DNA of 64,000 nucleotides from Caulobacterales bacterium RIFCSPHIGHO2_01_FULL_70_19 (lineage in GTDB: Bacteria > Pseudomonadota > Alphaproteobacteria > Caulobacterales > Caulobacteraceae), in assembly GCA_001794825.1 (NCBI GenBank), contig MGLK01000012.1, forward strand, positions 151,054-215,053. Direction: 5' to 3'. Made by a program: the position numbers and the translations under genes. Shown here piece by piece: positions 36,168 through 45,268 of this stretch. The notes under the pieces are model-generated. The model was given only the letters and a program-made list of their open reading frames with translations. It was not told the DNA's origin and ran no database searches. Each line of letters begins with the position of its first letter. Position 1 is the stretch's first letter.

Positions 36168-38626
36168 TGAGCCGACGCCAGCCCCCGATGGTTTCCCGCA
36201 TGATCCAAAAAGACGCGTCCGCCCTTCGTTTCGCCCGCGCCGCGAGCCCCAGCCTGCTGGCGCTGGCCGTCGCCGCCGGTCTTGCGGGGCCCGCCCTGGC
36301 CCAGACTCCGCCCGAGGCGCCGCCGGCGGCCCAGGTCCAGCCCGAGCCCGCCCAGGCGGCTCCGGCCCCGGCGCAGTCGGACCGGGTGCAGGTCAACCGC
36401 ATCCTGGTGCGCGGCAACCAGCGCATCGACCAGACCACGGTCCTGTCCTACCTGCCGATCCAGCCGGGCGACACGGTAGACGCCGCCGTGCTGGACGTGG
36501 CCGTGCGGACCCTGACCCGCACCCAGCTGTTCGCCGACGTTCAGCTCGGCGTGCAGCCGAACGGCGACCTGGTGGTGGAGATCGTCGAGAACCCGATCAT
36601 CAACCAGGTGGTGTTCGAGGGGAATGGCGCGATCAGCGACGACAAGCTGACCGAGGAGGTCACCCTTCGTCCCCGCGGAATCTACACCCGCGCGCGGGTG
36701 CAGGAGGATGTCGGCAAGATCGTCGAGCTCTACCGGCTGTCCGGGCGCATTTCGGCGACGGTCACGCCCAAGATCGTCCAGCTGGACCAGAACCGCGTCG
36801 ACGTCATCTTCGAGATCGACGAGGGTCCCGAGACCGGCGTCCGCGCGATCACCTTCCTCGGCAACCAAGCCTTCTCGGACAACGACCTGCGCGAGGTGAT
36901 GGTCACCAAGCAGTCGCAGTGGTGGCGGCTGTTCACCAGCAACGACAACTACGATCCGAACCGTCTGGACTACGACCGGGAGCAGCTGCGGAAGTTCTAC
37001 ACCAACCGCGGCTACTACGACTTCCGCGTGGTGTCGGCGATCAGCGAACTGGCCCTGGACGACAGCGCCTTCGCCATCACCCTGACCCTGGACGAGGGCG
37101 ACCGCTACAACTTCGGCAACGTCGACGTGGTCACCGAGAACGACCGGCTGAACCCGGACTTCCTGCGCCTGCTGCTGCCGATCCGGGAGGGCGACCTCTA
37201 CGAGAGCGACAAGATCGAGCAGGCGGTCGACGCCCTGACCTTCGCCGCCGGCTCGGCCGGCTACGCCTTCGTCGAGATCGACCCGGAGTATCGCGCCAAC
37301 CCGGAGACGGACACCGTCGACGTGACCTTCCGGGTGCGTGAAGGCCAGCGGGTCTATGTCGACCGGATCAATGTGGTCGGGAACACCCGGACCCTGGACA
37401 ACGTCATCCGTCGCGAGATGATGCTGAGCGAAGGCGACGCCTTCAACCGCACCCTGCTGGAGCGTTCACGCAACAATCTGCGCGCGCTCGGCTTCTTCAA
37501 GGACGTGACGGTCGAGGAGGCGCGCGGCTCGGCGCCGGACCGCTCGATCGTCAACGTGACGGTCGAGGAGCAACCGACCGGCGAACTGTCGGTGGGCGCC
37601 GGCTTCAGCTCGGTCGACTCCTTCGTCGTGAACCTGGGCGTCACAGAACGGAACTTCCGCGGGCGCGGCCAGAACGTCGTCGCCCGCCTCGAATGGGGCT
37701 CGCTGCGCCAGCAGATCGATTTCCGCTTCACCGAGCCGAAGTTCCTCGGACGGGACCTGCGGGCGGGCTTCGACCTGTTCCACTCGCGCTACGATCTCAG
37801 CGAGTATTCCTCGTACGACTACCGCTCGACCGGCGGCATGGTGCGGCTGTCCTATCCCCTGAACGGCTACACCCTGTTCAGCACCCGCTACTCGCTCAAG
37901 AGCGACGAGATCATCGTCCCGTCCAACTACTGCGGCACGGGCGGCGTCGGCTCGACAGCCCTGTGCGACCAGGTGGGTTCGTTCCTGAACTCCTCCGCCG
38001 GCTACACCCTCTACGTCGACCGCCGGAACGATCCGATCCGTCCGACGCGCGGCTGGACCGGGTCGCTGCGGCAGGACTTCGCCGGCATCGGCGGGGATGT
38101 GAACTACGTCCGCACCGAGGCCGACGTCTCCGCCTACTGGGGCATCTCGCCCGAGTGGGTCGTCACCGCCAGCGCCTCGACGGGCTATGTGACGGGCTGG
38201 GGCGGGGATCCGATCCGGATCAACGACCGGTTCTTCAAGGGCGGCAACAGCTTCCGGGGCTTCGAGACGGCCGGCATGGGGCCGCGCGATCTGCGGACCA
38301 CGGACGCGCTCGGCGGCAACTTCTACGCCATCGGCACCCTCGAGCTGACGGTTCCCAACGGTCTTCCGGAAGAGTATGGCATCCGCACGTCGCTGTTCAC
38401 CGACGTCGGCACCCTCGGCCTGCTGGACGACCGCTACACCGTCAACGCCCAGGGCCTGCCCGACGCCAATATCGTCGACGAGCTGTCGCTGCGCGCCTCC
38501 GCCGGCATCAGCATCCACTGGCGGTCCCCGATGGGACCGATCCGGTTCGACCTCAGTCATGTTCTCGGCAAGGAAGACTACGACAAGACCGAGACCTTCC
38601 GCTTCTCGACTTCCACCCAGTTCTAG
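36167..38626 (+). CDS. bamA: Outer membrane protein assembly factor BamA
   Basis: An 819-residue outer-membrane protein that inserts beta-barrel proteins. A long N-terminus with a signal peptide (cut near ALAQ, about residue 46) is followed by a Pro/Ala/Gln-rich linker, five POTRA domains (for example VNRILVRGNQRIDQTTV and INVVGNTRTLDNVI) and a C-terminal 16-strand barrel with the FKGGNSFRGFE loop (variant of VRGF). It ends in STSTQF, with the terminal Phe required for recognition. A later in-frame ATG (MVSRMIQK) could be the true start. Confidence 0.97.
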   Translation: MSRRQPPMVSRMIQKDASALRFARAASPSLLALAVAAGLAGPALAQTPPEAPPAAQVQPEPAQAAPAPAQSDRVQVNRILVRGNQRIDQTTVLSYLPIQPGDTVDAAVLDVAVRTLTRTQLFADVQLGVQPNGDLVVEIVENPIINQVVFEGNGAISDDKLTEEVTLRPRGIYTRARVQEDVGKIVELYRLSGRISATVTPKIVQLDQNRVDVIFEIDEGPETGVRAITFLGNQAFSDNDLREVMVTKQSQWWRLFTSNDNYDPNRLDYDREQLRKFYTNRGYYDFRVVSAISELALDDSAFAITLTLDEGDRYNFGNVDVVTENDRLNPDFLRLLLPIREGDLYESDKIEQAVDALTFAAGSAGYAFVEIDPEYRANPETDTVDVTFRVREGQRVYVDRINVVGNTRTLDNVIRREMMLSEGDAFNRTLLERSRNNLRALGFFKDVTVEEARGSAPDRSIVNVTVEEQPTGELSVGAGFSSVDSFVVNLGVTERNFRGRGQNVVARLEWGSLRQQIDFRFTEPKFLGRDLRAGFDLFHSRYDLSEYSSYDYRSTGGMVRLSYPLNGYTLFSTRYSLKSDEIIVPSNYCGTGGVGSTALCDQVGSFLNSSAGYTLYVDRRNDPIRPTRGWTGSLRQDFAGIGGDVNYVRTEADVSAYWGISPEWVVTASASTGYVTGWGGDPIRINDRFFKGGNSFRGFETAGMGPRDLRTTDALGGNFYAIGTLELTVPNGLPEEYGIRTSLFTDVGTLGLLDDRYTVNAQGLPDANIVDELSLRASAGISIHWRSPMGPIRFDLSHVLGKEDYDKTETFRFSTSTQF

Positions 38627-38666
38627 GAATGCGGGTCCCTCGACCCGTCGCACAGGCAGTCCACCC

Positions 38667-39260
38667 ATGAAAATCCTCGCCACCAGCGCGCTCGCCATCG
38701 CCGCCGTCCTCTTCGCCGGCTCCGCCCAGGCCCAGGCCCAGCAGCCGACGGTTCAGCACGGCGCTCCGATCGCCGGTCTCTGCGCCCTGAACCTCCAGGG
38801 GGTGTTCGCCCGCTCCACCGCCGGCCAGGGGCTGAACGCCCGTCTGCAGGAGCTCCAGCAGGAGATCGCGGGGGAACTGGCTCCGTACCAGCAGACGATC
38901 GAGGCGGAGGACCAGGCGCTGTCCACCAGCGGCGCCAGCCTGCCGGAGGCCGAGCGTCAGCAGCGCACCCAGGCCCTCCAGCAGCGCTTCGCCGAGTTCC
39001 AGCAACTGCGCCAGACGCGCCTGCAGGAGCTGGAGTACACCGAGTTCATGCAGCGTCGCGCCCTGGGCGCGGCGGTCGATCCGATCGTCGCGGCGGTCTA
39101 CCAGGAGCGGGGCTGCAGCATCCTGCTGAACCGGGCCGAGGTGTTCTACCTGAACCCGCAGATGGAGATCAGCGAACTGGTCCTCCAGCGCCTGAACCAG
39201 CAGCTGCCCAGCCTGCCGGCCTTCAACCGCATGCCGGTTCCGGTCCAGCAGCAGCAGTAA
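38667..39260 (+). CDS. skp: OmpH/Skp-type periplasmic chaperone
   Basis: A 197-residue periplasmic protein with a clear signal peptide (cut near AQAQA, residue 23). The rest is almost all helix, rich in Gln, Glu, Leu and Arg with coiled-coil pattern, as in Skp tentacles, opening with a LCALNLQGVFARS strand. It ends in a Gln-run (PVQQQQ). Skp holds unfolded outer-membrane proteins and delivers them to BamA, whose gene lies just upstream; lpxD follows, the classic order. Confidence 0.9.
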   Translation: MKILATSALAIAAVLFAGSAQAQAQQPTVQHGAPIAGLCALNLQGVFARSTAGQGLNARLQELQQEIAGELAPYQQTIEAEDQALSTSGASLPEAERQQRTQALQQRFAEFQQLRQTRLQELEYTEFMQRRALGAAVDPIVAAVYQERGCSILLNRAEVFYLNPQMEISELVLQRLNQQLPSLPAFNRMPVPVQQQQ

Positions 39261-39267
39261 TCCGCCC

Positions 39268-40284
39268 ATGCCCGATCCGCGCTTCTTCGAGAGCCTGCCG
39301 GCGCTGGGCGTCGCCGGCCTGGCGGAGCGGATCGGGGGCGAAGTCCTGCGGGGCGGCGAGCGGATGATCTCCGCCGTCGCCCCGCTTGCGTCCGCGGGGC
39401 CGGCCGACGTCGGCTTCCTCGGCGACCGCCGCTTCCTCGACACCCTGAGGACGACCTCCGCCGGTTGCGTGATCGCGCCCGCTGCGGCGGTCGACGCCGT
39501 GCCGCCCGACTCGGCTCTGATCGTCTCCGGCGAGCCGCAGGCCGCCTGGGCGAAGGCCTCGCTGCTGCTCCACCGGCCGCGGGAACTGTCGCCCATCGCG
39601 CTCTCCGAGGCGGCCGAGGACGACAGCGTCGCGGCCGAACCGGGCGTCGTCGTCGGCCGGGGCGCCCGCATCGGTCGCGGTACGCGCATCGGGGCCAACA
39701 GCGTGATCGGGCCCGGGGTCCAGATCGGCCGGGATTGCGTGATCGGCCCGAACGTCACGGTCGGTTTCGCCCTGGTCGGGGACCGGGTGAAGCTCTACGC
39801 CGGCGCCCGGATCGGCGAGGCGGGGTTCGGGGCGGCGGGATCGCGCTCGGGCCCTGTCGACGTGCCCCAGCTGGGCCGCGTCATCCTGCAGGACGGGGTC
39901 ACCGTCGGCGCCAACAGCTGCATCGACCGCGGAGCGTACGGCGACACCGTGATCGGCGAGAACACCAAGATCGATAACCTGGTGATGATCGGCCACAACT
40001 GCGTGATCGGCCGCAATTGCCTGATCGCGGCGCACACCGGGATTTCGGGATCGGTGACCGTCGGCGACGGCGTGATCTTCGGCGGCAAGGCCGGGATCGG
40101 CGACCACATCGCCATCGGCGAAGGAGCCCGCGTGGCGGCCGGGGCCGGCGTTCTGGCCGACATTCCGCCGGGCGAGACCTGGTCCGGCTATCCGGCCAAA
40201 CCGATCCGTCAGTTCTTGCGCGAGACCGTCTGGGTGTCCAAACAGGCGGCCGGAAAGGCCCGCGCGGGAAAGACGGACGAATGA
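39268..40284 (+). CDS. lpxD: UDP-3-O-(3-hydroxyacyl)glucosamine N-acyltransferase
   Basis: A 338-residue enzyme adding the second hydroxyacyl chain in lipid A synthesis. An N-terminal uridine-binding domain (to about residue 110) precedes a left-handed beta-helix of hexapeptide repeats (IGRGTRIGANSVIGPGVQIG). The catalytic His is in IGHNCVIGRN around residue 245. The C-terminal helix ends in basic residues. It starts seven bases after skp and overlaps fabZ by four. Confidence 0.96.
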   Translation: MPDPRFFESLPALGVAGLAERIGGEVLRGGERMISAVAPLASAGPADVGFLGDRRFLDTLRTTSAGCVIAPAAAVDAVPPDSALIVSGEPQAAWAKASLLLHRPRELSPIALSEAAEDDSVAAEPGVVVGRGARIGRGTRIGANSVIGPGVQIGRDCVIGPNVTVGFALVGDRVKLYAGARIGEAGFGAAGSRSGPVDVPQLGRVILQDGVTVGANSCIDRGAYGDTVIGENTKIDNLVMIGHNCVIGRNCLIAAHTGISGSVTVGDGVIFGGKAGIGDHIAIGEGARVAAGAGVLADIPPGETWSGYPAKPIRQFLRETVWVSKQAAGKARAGKTDE

Positions 40285-40745
40285 GCGACGACGGAAAGAT
40301 CGACTACGCAGAGGTGATGCGGCGGCTGCCGCACCGGTATCCCTTCCTGCTCATCGACAAGGCCGAGGACTTCGTCGCCAACACCTCGATCGTCGGCATC
40401 AAGAACGTCAGCCACAACGAGCCGTTCTTTCCGGGCCACTTCCCGATCGATCCGGTGATGCCGGGCGTGCTGATCGTCGAGGCCATGGCCCAGACGGGGG
40501 CGCTGCTGATGTCCAAGACGCTGGACGTCTCGGTCGAGGGCAAGGTGATCATGTTCATGTCCATCGACGGCGTGCGCTTCCGCAAGCCGGCGCGGCCGGG
40601 CGACCAGCTGCGCATGGAGGTGAAGGTGACGAAGGCCCGGGGCGACGCCTTCAAGTTCCGCGGCGAGACCTTCATCGACGGCAAGCTGGCCGCCGAGGCC
40701 GAGTTCATGGCCATGGTGGTGACCGTGGCGGAGCCGGCGGCATGA
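40281..40745 (+). CDS. fabZ: 3-hydroxyacyl-[acyl-carrier-protein] dehydratase FabZ
   Basis: A 154-residue hot-dog-fold dehydratase of fatty acid synthesis, balancing hydroxyacyl-ACP use between phospholipids and lipid A. LPHRYPFLLIDK and the catalytic His/Glu block FFPGHFPIDPVMPGVLIVEA are intact. Length fits the family. Start and stop overlap lpxD and lpxA by four bases each, a coupling seen in many Gram-negative bacteria. Confidence 0.97.
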   Translation: MSDDGKIDYAEVMRRLPHRYPFLLIDKAEDFVANTSIVGIKNVSHNEPFFPGHFPIDPVMPGVLIVEAMAQTGALLMSKTLDVSVEGKVIMFMSIDGVRFRKPARPGDQLRMEVKVTKARGDAFKFRGETFIDGKLAAEAEFMAMVVTVAEPAA

Positions 40746-41530
40746 ACATCCACCCGACAGCCGTCGTCGACGCGAAGGCGGAGCTCGCCGACGGCGTCGA
40801 GATCGGTCCCTGGTGCACCGTAGGGCCGGGCGTGACCCTGTCGGAGGGCGTGCGGCTGGTCAGCCATGTGGTGGTCCAGCAGGACACCACCGTCGGCCCG
40901 CGCACCGTCATCCATCCCTTCTGCGTCATCGGCGGCGACCCCCAGCACGGGGGCTACAAGGGCGAGCCGGTGCGGCTGGAGATCGGCGCCGACAACCTCG
41001 TGCGCGAGCACTGCACCTTCAACCGGGGCACGCCGGGCGACCGCAAGCTGACCACCATCGGCTCGAACGGCCTGTTCATGACCGGCGCCCACGTCGGCCA
41101 CGACGCCGTCGTCGGCGACAACGTGACCATGGCCAACCACGCCACGCTGGGCGGCCATTCGCGGGTCGGCAGCCGGGTCTTCCTCGGCGGCCTGTGCGCT
41201 GTGCACCAGTTCGGCCGGGTGGGGCAGGGGGCGATCGTCGGCGGTCTGGCGGCGGTGACGCGCGACGTCATCCCCTACGGCTCGGCCTGGGGCAATCACG
41301 CCAGCCTGCACGGGCTCAACCTCGTCGGGCTCAAGCGCAAGGGCTACGGCAAGGACGCCATCCGGCGCCTTCTGGCCGCCTACCGCGACCTGTTCGAGCG
41401 GGACGAGGCGCCCTTTGCCGAGCGGCTGGAGGCGGTCGAGGCGAGCTACGCCGACCTGCCGGAGATCATGGAGATCGTCGCCTTCATTCGCGACGGCGGC
41501 CGGCGGCCCCTGTGCCTGCCGGAACAATGA
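40742..41530 (+). CDS. lpxA: UDP-N-acetylglucosamine O-acyltransferase
   Basis: A 262-residue enzyme of the first lipid A step, acylating UDP-GlcNAc with hydroxyacyl-ACP. Hexapeptide repeats fill the first 190 residues (IHPTAVVDAKAELADGVEIG). The catalytic His lies in GAHVGHDAVVGDNV near residue 120, and a helical C-terminal domain follows. The start overlaps fabZ and the stop overlaps lpxI (ATGA). Confidence 0.97.
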   Translation: MNIHPTAVVDAKAELADGVEIGPWCTVGPGVTLSEGVRLVSHVVVQQDTTVGPRTVIHPFCVIGGDPQHGGYKGEPVRLEIGADNLVREHCTFNRGTPGDRKLTTIGSNGLFMTGAHVGHDAVVGDNVTMANHATLGGHSRVGSRVFLGGLCAVHQFGRVGQGAIVGGLAAVTRDVIPYGSAWGNHASLHGLNLVGLKRKGYGKDAIRRLLAAYRDLFERDEAPFAERLEAVEASYADLPEIMEIVAFIRDGGRRPLCLPEQ

Positions 41531-42372
41531 GGGGCAAGCTGGCCCTGATCGCCGGGGGCGGGGCCTTGCCGCTGTCGGTGGCGGCCCGCTGCGAGGCCGA
41601 GGGTCGGCCCGTGTTCGTCGTGCGGCTGGCGGGCTTCGCCGACCCACACCTGGCGCACTATCCAGGGGTCGACGCGGGCATGGCCGAGATCGGCCGCATC
41701 CTGTCGGCGATGAAGAAGGCGGACTGCAAGGCGGTTTGCCTGGCGGGGATCGTCAACCGCCCGGATTTCCGCACCCTGAAGCCCGACTTCAAGGGCGCGA
41801 CCCTGCTGCCGGGCATCGTCAAGGCGGCCTCACAGGGCGACGACGCCCTGCTGCGCAAGATCCTGTCCGTGTTCGAGGCGGAAGGATTCGCGGTAGAGGG
41901 CGCGGACGACATCCTGGGCGGGGAGACGCTGCCCGCCGGCGCCCTGGGGGCGGTCCAGCCGACTGCAGAGCAGCTTCTCGACCTGAGGAAGGCGCTTCAT
42001 GTAGCGGAAAAGTCAGGTGAACTGGATATCGGGCAAGGCGCGGTCGTCTGCGACGGCCTGGTGCTGGCCGTGGAGGCCCAGGAGGGCACCGACGCCATGC
42101 TGGTGCGCGTCGCCGGACTGCCCGCCGACCTGCGAGGCTCGCCGGGCGACCGCAAGGGCGCGCTCGCCAAGGCGCCCAAGCCGATCCAGGACCTGAGGGT
42201 GGACATGCCGGTGGTCGGCGCCCGCACCGTGGAGCTGGCCGCCGCAGCCGGCCTGGCCGGCATCGGCGGCGTGGCGGGCCGGCTGATCGTGATCGACCGG
42301 CCGGCGATCATCGAGGCCGCCGATCGCCTCGGGCTCTACGTCTGGGGAGAGACCTCCGGAGGGACGGCGTGA
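41527..42372 (+). CDS. lpxI: UDP-2,3-diacylglucosamine pyrophosphatase LpxI
   Basis: A 281-residue enzyme that releases lipid X from UDP-diacylglucosamine, replacing LpxH. LpxI was first found in Caulobacter crescentus and is typical of alphaproteobacteria. Visible landmarks are LALIAGGGALPLSVA at the N-terminus, the CLAGIVNRPDF stretch and the C-terminal QEGTDAMLVRV. Position between lpxA and lpxB confirms the role. It overlaps both neighbours by four bases. Confidence 0.95.
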   Translation: MRGKLALIAGGGALPLSVAARCEAEGRPVFVVRLAGFADPHLAHYPGVDAGMAEIGRILSAMKKADCKAVCLAGIVNRPDFRTLKPDFKGATLLPGIVKAASQGDDALLRKILSVFEAEGFAVEGADDILGGETLPAGALGAVQPTAEQLLDLRKALHVAEKSGELDIGQGAVVCDGLVLAVEAQEGTDAMLVRVAGLPADLRGSPGDRKGALAKAPKPIQDLRVDMPVVGARTVELAAAAGLAGIGGVAGRLIVIDRPAIIEAADRLGLYVWGETSGGTA

Positions 42373-43541
42373 GCCGGCCCCTGAAGATCATGCTGGTGGC
42401 CGCGGAGGCCTCCGGCGACGACCTGGGCGCCGGGCTCGCGCGGGCGCTGAAGTCCCGGCTCGGCGACGACGTGGCCTTCGTCGGCGTCGGCGGCGCCAAG
42501 ATGGCCGCCGAGGGCGTGCAGAGCCCGTTCGACATCGCGGAGCTGTCCGTGCTCGGCTGGCTGGAGGGGCTCAAGGCCTACGGAACGGTGAAGCGTCGCG
42601 TCGCGGACACCGCTGCGCTGGCCATCGCCGAGAACCCCGACGCGGTGGTGCTGATCGACAGCTGGGGCTTCACGATCCGGGTGGCCAAGGCGATCCGCGC
42701 CGCCAGGCCGCACATCCCCCTGATCAAGTACGTCGGGCCGCAGGTCTGGGCCTCGCGCCCGGGGCGGGCGAAGACCCTCGCCGCGACCGTCGATCACCTG
42801 CTCGCGCTCTATGCCTTCGACGCGCCCTGGTTCGAGCGTCAGGGCCTCGCCACGACGGTCGTCGGCTCGCAGGCCCTCCATATCGACCTGGAGCAGGCCG
42901 ATCCGGCCCGGTTCCGCGCCTCTCGCGGGATCGCTCCCGACGCCGACCTGCTGCTGGTCCTGCCCGGCAGCCGCCGGTCCGAGATCCGCCTGATGACGCC
43001 CGTGTACGAGGCCGCCGTCGAAAGGCTGAAGCGGTCCGATCCGGCGCTGGAGGTGGCGGTGGTGGCCGCCGGTCCGGTGGCCGAGGACGTGGCCAGCCGC
43101 GTCGCCTCCTGGCCGTTCCGGATTCATCTGGTCCAGGAGAGCGAGAAGTACGACGCCATGCTGGCGGCGACGGTCGCCCTGGCGACCAGCGGCACGGTGT
43201 CGTCCGAGCTGGCCGTGGCCGGCGTGCCGATGGTCATCGGCTACCGCTTCCAGCCGCTCAGCTACGCGATCATGCGGCCCTTCTTCACCGGCAAGTACGC
43301 GACCCTGTTCAATCACGCCGCGGATGAGGAGATCGCCCGGGAGCTGATCCAGGACGACGCCACGCCTGAGAAGTTCGCCGCCGAGGTCGGACGCCTGCTG
43401 GGCGATCCCGAGGCGCGGCGGGCGCAGGCGATCCGGCAGACCGAGGCGCTCGACCTCATGGGGCGTCACGGGCGTCATCCGTCCGAGATCGCCGCCGACA
43501 CTGTGCTGAGGGTGATCGCAGCGAAGACGACCGGTCGCTAG
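42369..43541 (+). CDS. lpxB: Lipid A disaccharide synthase
   Basis: A 390-residue GT-B glycosyltransferase that joins lipid X and UDP-diacylglucosamine into the lipid A disaccharide at the inner membrane. AAEASGDDLGAGLARAL, SVLGWLEGL, IKYVGPQVWASRPGR and LPGSRRSEIR are diagnostic. It begins with GTG overlapping the lpxI stop. Its TAG stop shares the four-base palindrome CTAG with the stop of the convergent regulator gene. Confidence 0.96.
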   Translation: MSRPLKIMLVAAEASGDDLGAGLARALKSRLGDDVAFVGVGGAKMAAEGVQSPFDIAELSVLGWLEGLKAYGTVKRRVADTAALAIAENPDAVVLIDSWGFTIRVAKAIRAARPHIPLIKYVGPQVWASRPGRAKTLAATVDHLLALYAFDAPWFERQGLATTVVGSQALHIDLEQADPARFRASRGIAPDADLLLVLPGSRRSEIRLMTPVYEAAVERLKRSDPALEVAVVAAGPVAEDVASRVASWPFRIHLVQESEKYDAMLAATVALATSGTVSSELAVAGVPMVIGYRFQPLSYAIMRPFFTGKYATLFNHAADEEIARELIQDDATPEKFAAEVGRLLGDPEARRAQAIRQTEALDLMGRHGRHPSEIAADTVLRVIAAKTTGR

Positions 43542-44668
43542 GGCCGGGGCCGCGCCGTCGCGTCGAGCAGGGCGCGCCATCCGCCTCCGGACAGGCTGCG
43601 CCGGGCGAGGATCATCGCGGCGACGACGCAGGCGCTGAACAGGGCCCCCTCCAGGGCCCCGGTCACGACCTGGCTCACCGGCCCGAGCCCGGCCTCGCCG
43701 AACAGAGTCCCGATCTGGTCGAGGCGCAGGCGGGACTGCGGGAAGCGGGCGGCGAGCTGGTCCAGACTGCCGCCCATCAGCCGTCCGCCGAGCAGAGGGA
43801 TGGCCGCGCCCGCTGCGCCGCCCGCCAAGGCGGTCGCGGCGACGCTCCGGCGCAGGGGCAGCGAGCGGGGGCCGCGGCTCGCGAGCCAGGCGCCGAGGCC
43901 GACCGCCGCGCCCAGCAACGCGCCTTCGGTCGCGCCGGTGATGTCTCCGGGCGACTGTCCGAAGAGCAGGTTGAAGGCGTCGGTGCCGAGCAGCTTGACC
44001 ACCGCTCCCACGATCATCCCTCCGAGGGCTCCGCCGAGGATGCTCCAGGGGCCCGGTCGGCCGGAGGCGAACCCGGCCGAGGCGACGCCGGCTCCCACGC
44101 CGACGCCCCCGATCAGGCCGACGAGGACGGTCAGGCAGATCAGGACGAGGAGCACCGACGCCGCCCCCATGCCCCCCTGCAAGGGCTGGGACGCGCCCAC
44201 GAAGCCATAGAACAGGCCCCCGAGCGCCCCGGCCCCGCCGCCGCCCGCCATCCCCGCAACGCCGAGGAAGGCGATTTCGGGCAGGCCGCCGGTCCGGGGG
44301 GGCGACGCCGGCGCGGTCGGCGGAGCGGCCGGATCGGCGGTCTCCTCGTCCAGCCTCTCCACGCTGGCGATGAAGCGGTAGCCGTGCTTGGGCACGGTTT
44401 CGATGAAGCGGGGCCGTCCGGCGTCGTCGCCGAGCTGGCGCCGCAGGGTGCGGATGCACTGGGTCAGCGCCTCGTCGGTCACCGGCACGCCCCGCCACAC
44501 CTCCTCCAGGAAGCGGTCCTTGGAGACGAGGCGGCCCTGTTCGCTGACCAGAAGGGCGAGGGCGTCGAGGTAACGGGCGTTGAGCTCCACCCGCGTGTCA
44601 TCCAGCCGGAGCTGGCGGTCGCGGGGGTCGAGGAGGAAGCCTTCGAAGCGGTAGCGGCCGGGCGCCAT
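43538..44668 (-). CDS. Winged-helix DNA-binding protein with polytopic glycine-rich membrane domain
   Basis: A 376-residue protein. Residues 1 to about 105 form an OmpR/ToxR-type winged helix (RYLDALALLVSEQGRLVSKD, RTLRRQLGDD, ETVPKHGYRF), the kind found in CadC/ToxR. A Pro/Ala linker (110-130) leads to a C-terminal region with about six Gly/Ala-rich hydrophobic helices instead of one membrane helix plus a periplasmic sensor. It may be a membrane-bound regulator sensing membrane state or a partner. It is divergent from a small anchored protein gene (87 bases apart) and converges on lpxB. No named family beyond the winged helix was recognised. Confidence 0.8.
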   Translation of the reverse strand: MAPGRYRFEGFLLDPRDRQLRLDDTRVELNARYLDALALLVSEQGRLVSKDRFLEEVWRGVPVTDEALTQCIRTLRRQLGDDAGRPRFIETVPKHGYRFIASVERLDEETADPAAPPTAPASPPRTGGLPEIAFLGVAGMAGGGGAGALGGLFYGFVGASQPLQGGMGAASVLLVLICLTVLVGLIGGVGVGAGVASAGFASGRPGPWSILGGALGGMIVGAVVKLLGTDAFNLLFGQSPGDITGATEGALLGAAVGLGAWLASRGPRSLPLRRSVAATALAGGAAGAAIPLLGGRLMGGSLDQLAARFPQSRLRLDQIGTLFGEAGLGPVSQVVTGALEGALFSACVVAAMILARRSLSGGGWRALLDATARPRP

Positions 44669-44755
44669 GTTTCAGCACATCCTCATGACTTGCTCATGCC
44701 GCTCACCCGGCGCGCAGGGCAGGTGTGAGCCTCCCCCAGCTGCGGAGGCAAGGCA

Positions 44756-45202
44756 ATGGCCGGAGAGGCGGAAATCGGCGAGCTTCGCCCCGGACGGCGA
44801 TGGATGATCGCCAGCGCGGTCGGGGTCGCCGGGCTGATGGGGCTGTCGATCGTGGTCGACGAGCCGGTCGACGAGCAGAACGACCTGGCGCTGGCCGGCA
44901 GCGAGCTCACCAGGACCGATTCCGGCGCGACCGTCTGGCGGGGTATGCTGAGCAATCTCGGCGCCGAGGCCTGTCGCGACCTCTCCGTCGAGATCCGGTT
45001 CCTCGACCGCAGCGGCGGCCTGACGGGCGAGCTCAGCGCCCGCGCGAGCCGGCTGGCGGCGGGCGGTCGGTTCGATCTCGAGGCGGCGCTTCCGGAGGGG
45101 GCGGTCGAGCTTCAGGTCTACGCCCTGCGCTGGCGGACCCGCGACGCCAGCATCGAACTCGGGCCTTTCAGGCCGCGGCCGCTCGCGCGGTCCGGAGTCT
45201 GA
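44756..45202 (+). CDS. Membrane-anchored protein with a small beta domain (FxLYD-like)
   Basis: A 148-residue protein with a cytoplasmic start, one membrane helix (about residues 17-33, WMIASAVGVAGLMGLSIVV) and an outside domain of about 100 residues. That domain has alternating strands, as in WRGMLSNLGAEACRDLSVEIR and VELQVYALRW, resembling FxLYD or other Ig-like domains; this is a loose match. A single cysteine is present. It is divergent from the winged-helix membrane regulator, so it may be its target or partner. Confidence 0.68.
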   Translation: MAGEAEIGELRPGRRWMIASAVGVAGLMGLSIVVDEPVDEQNDLALAGSELTRTDSGATVWRGMLSNLGAEACRDLSVEIRFLDRSGGLTGELSARASRLAAGGRFDLEAALPEGAVELQVYALRWRTRDASIELGPFRPRPLARSGV

Positions 45203-45222
45203 GGGAACTCCCGGCAGCAGAA

Positions 45223-45250
45223 AGGCGCCGGAGCCGTCGCTCCGGCGCCT
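45223..45250 (-). terminator. Terminator hairpin downstream of gltA
   Basis: AGGCGCCGGAGC (45223-45234) and GCTCCGGCGCCT (45239-45250) form a perfect 12-bp stem with a CGTC loop. On the gltA strand the stem is followed by a short TTC tract, so termination is plausible but the U-run is weak. Lying between convergent genes, it may serve both strands. Confidence 0.6.
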
Positions 45251-45268
45251 CGAACGGTCTGGCGAAGA

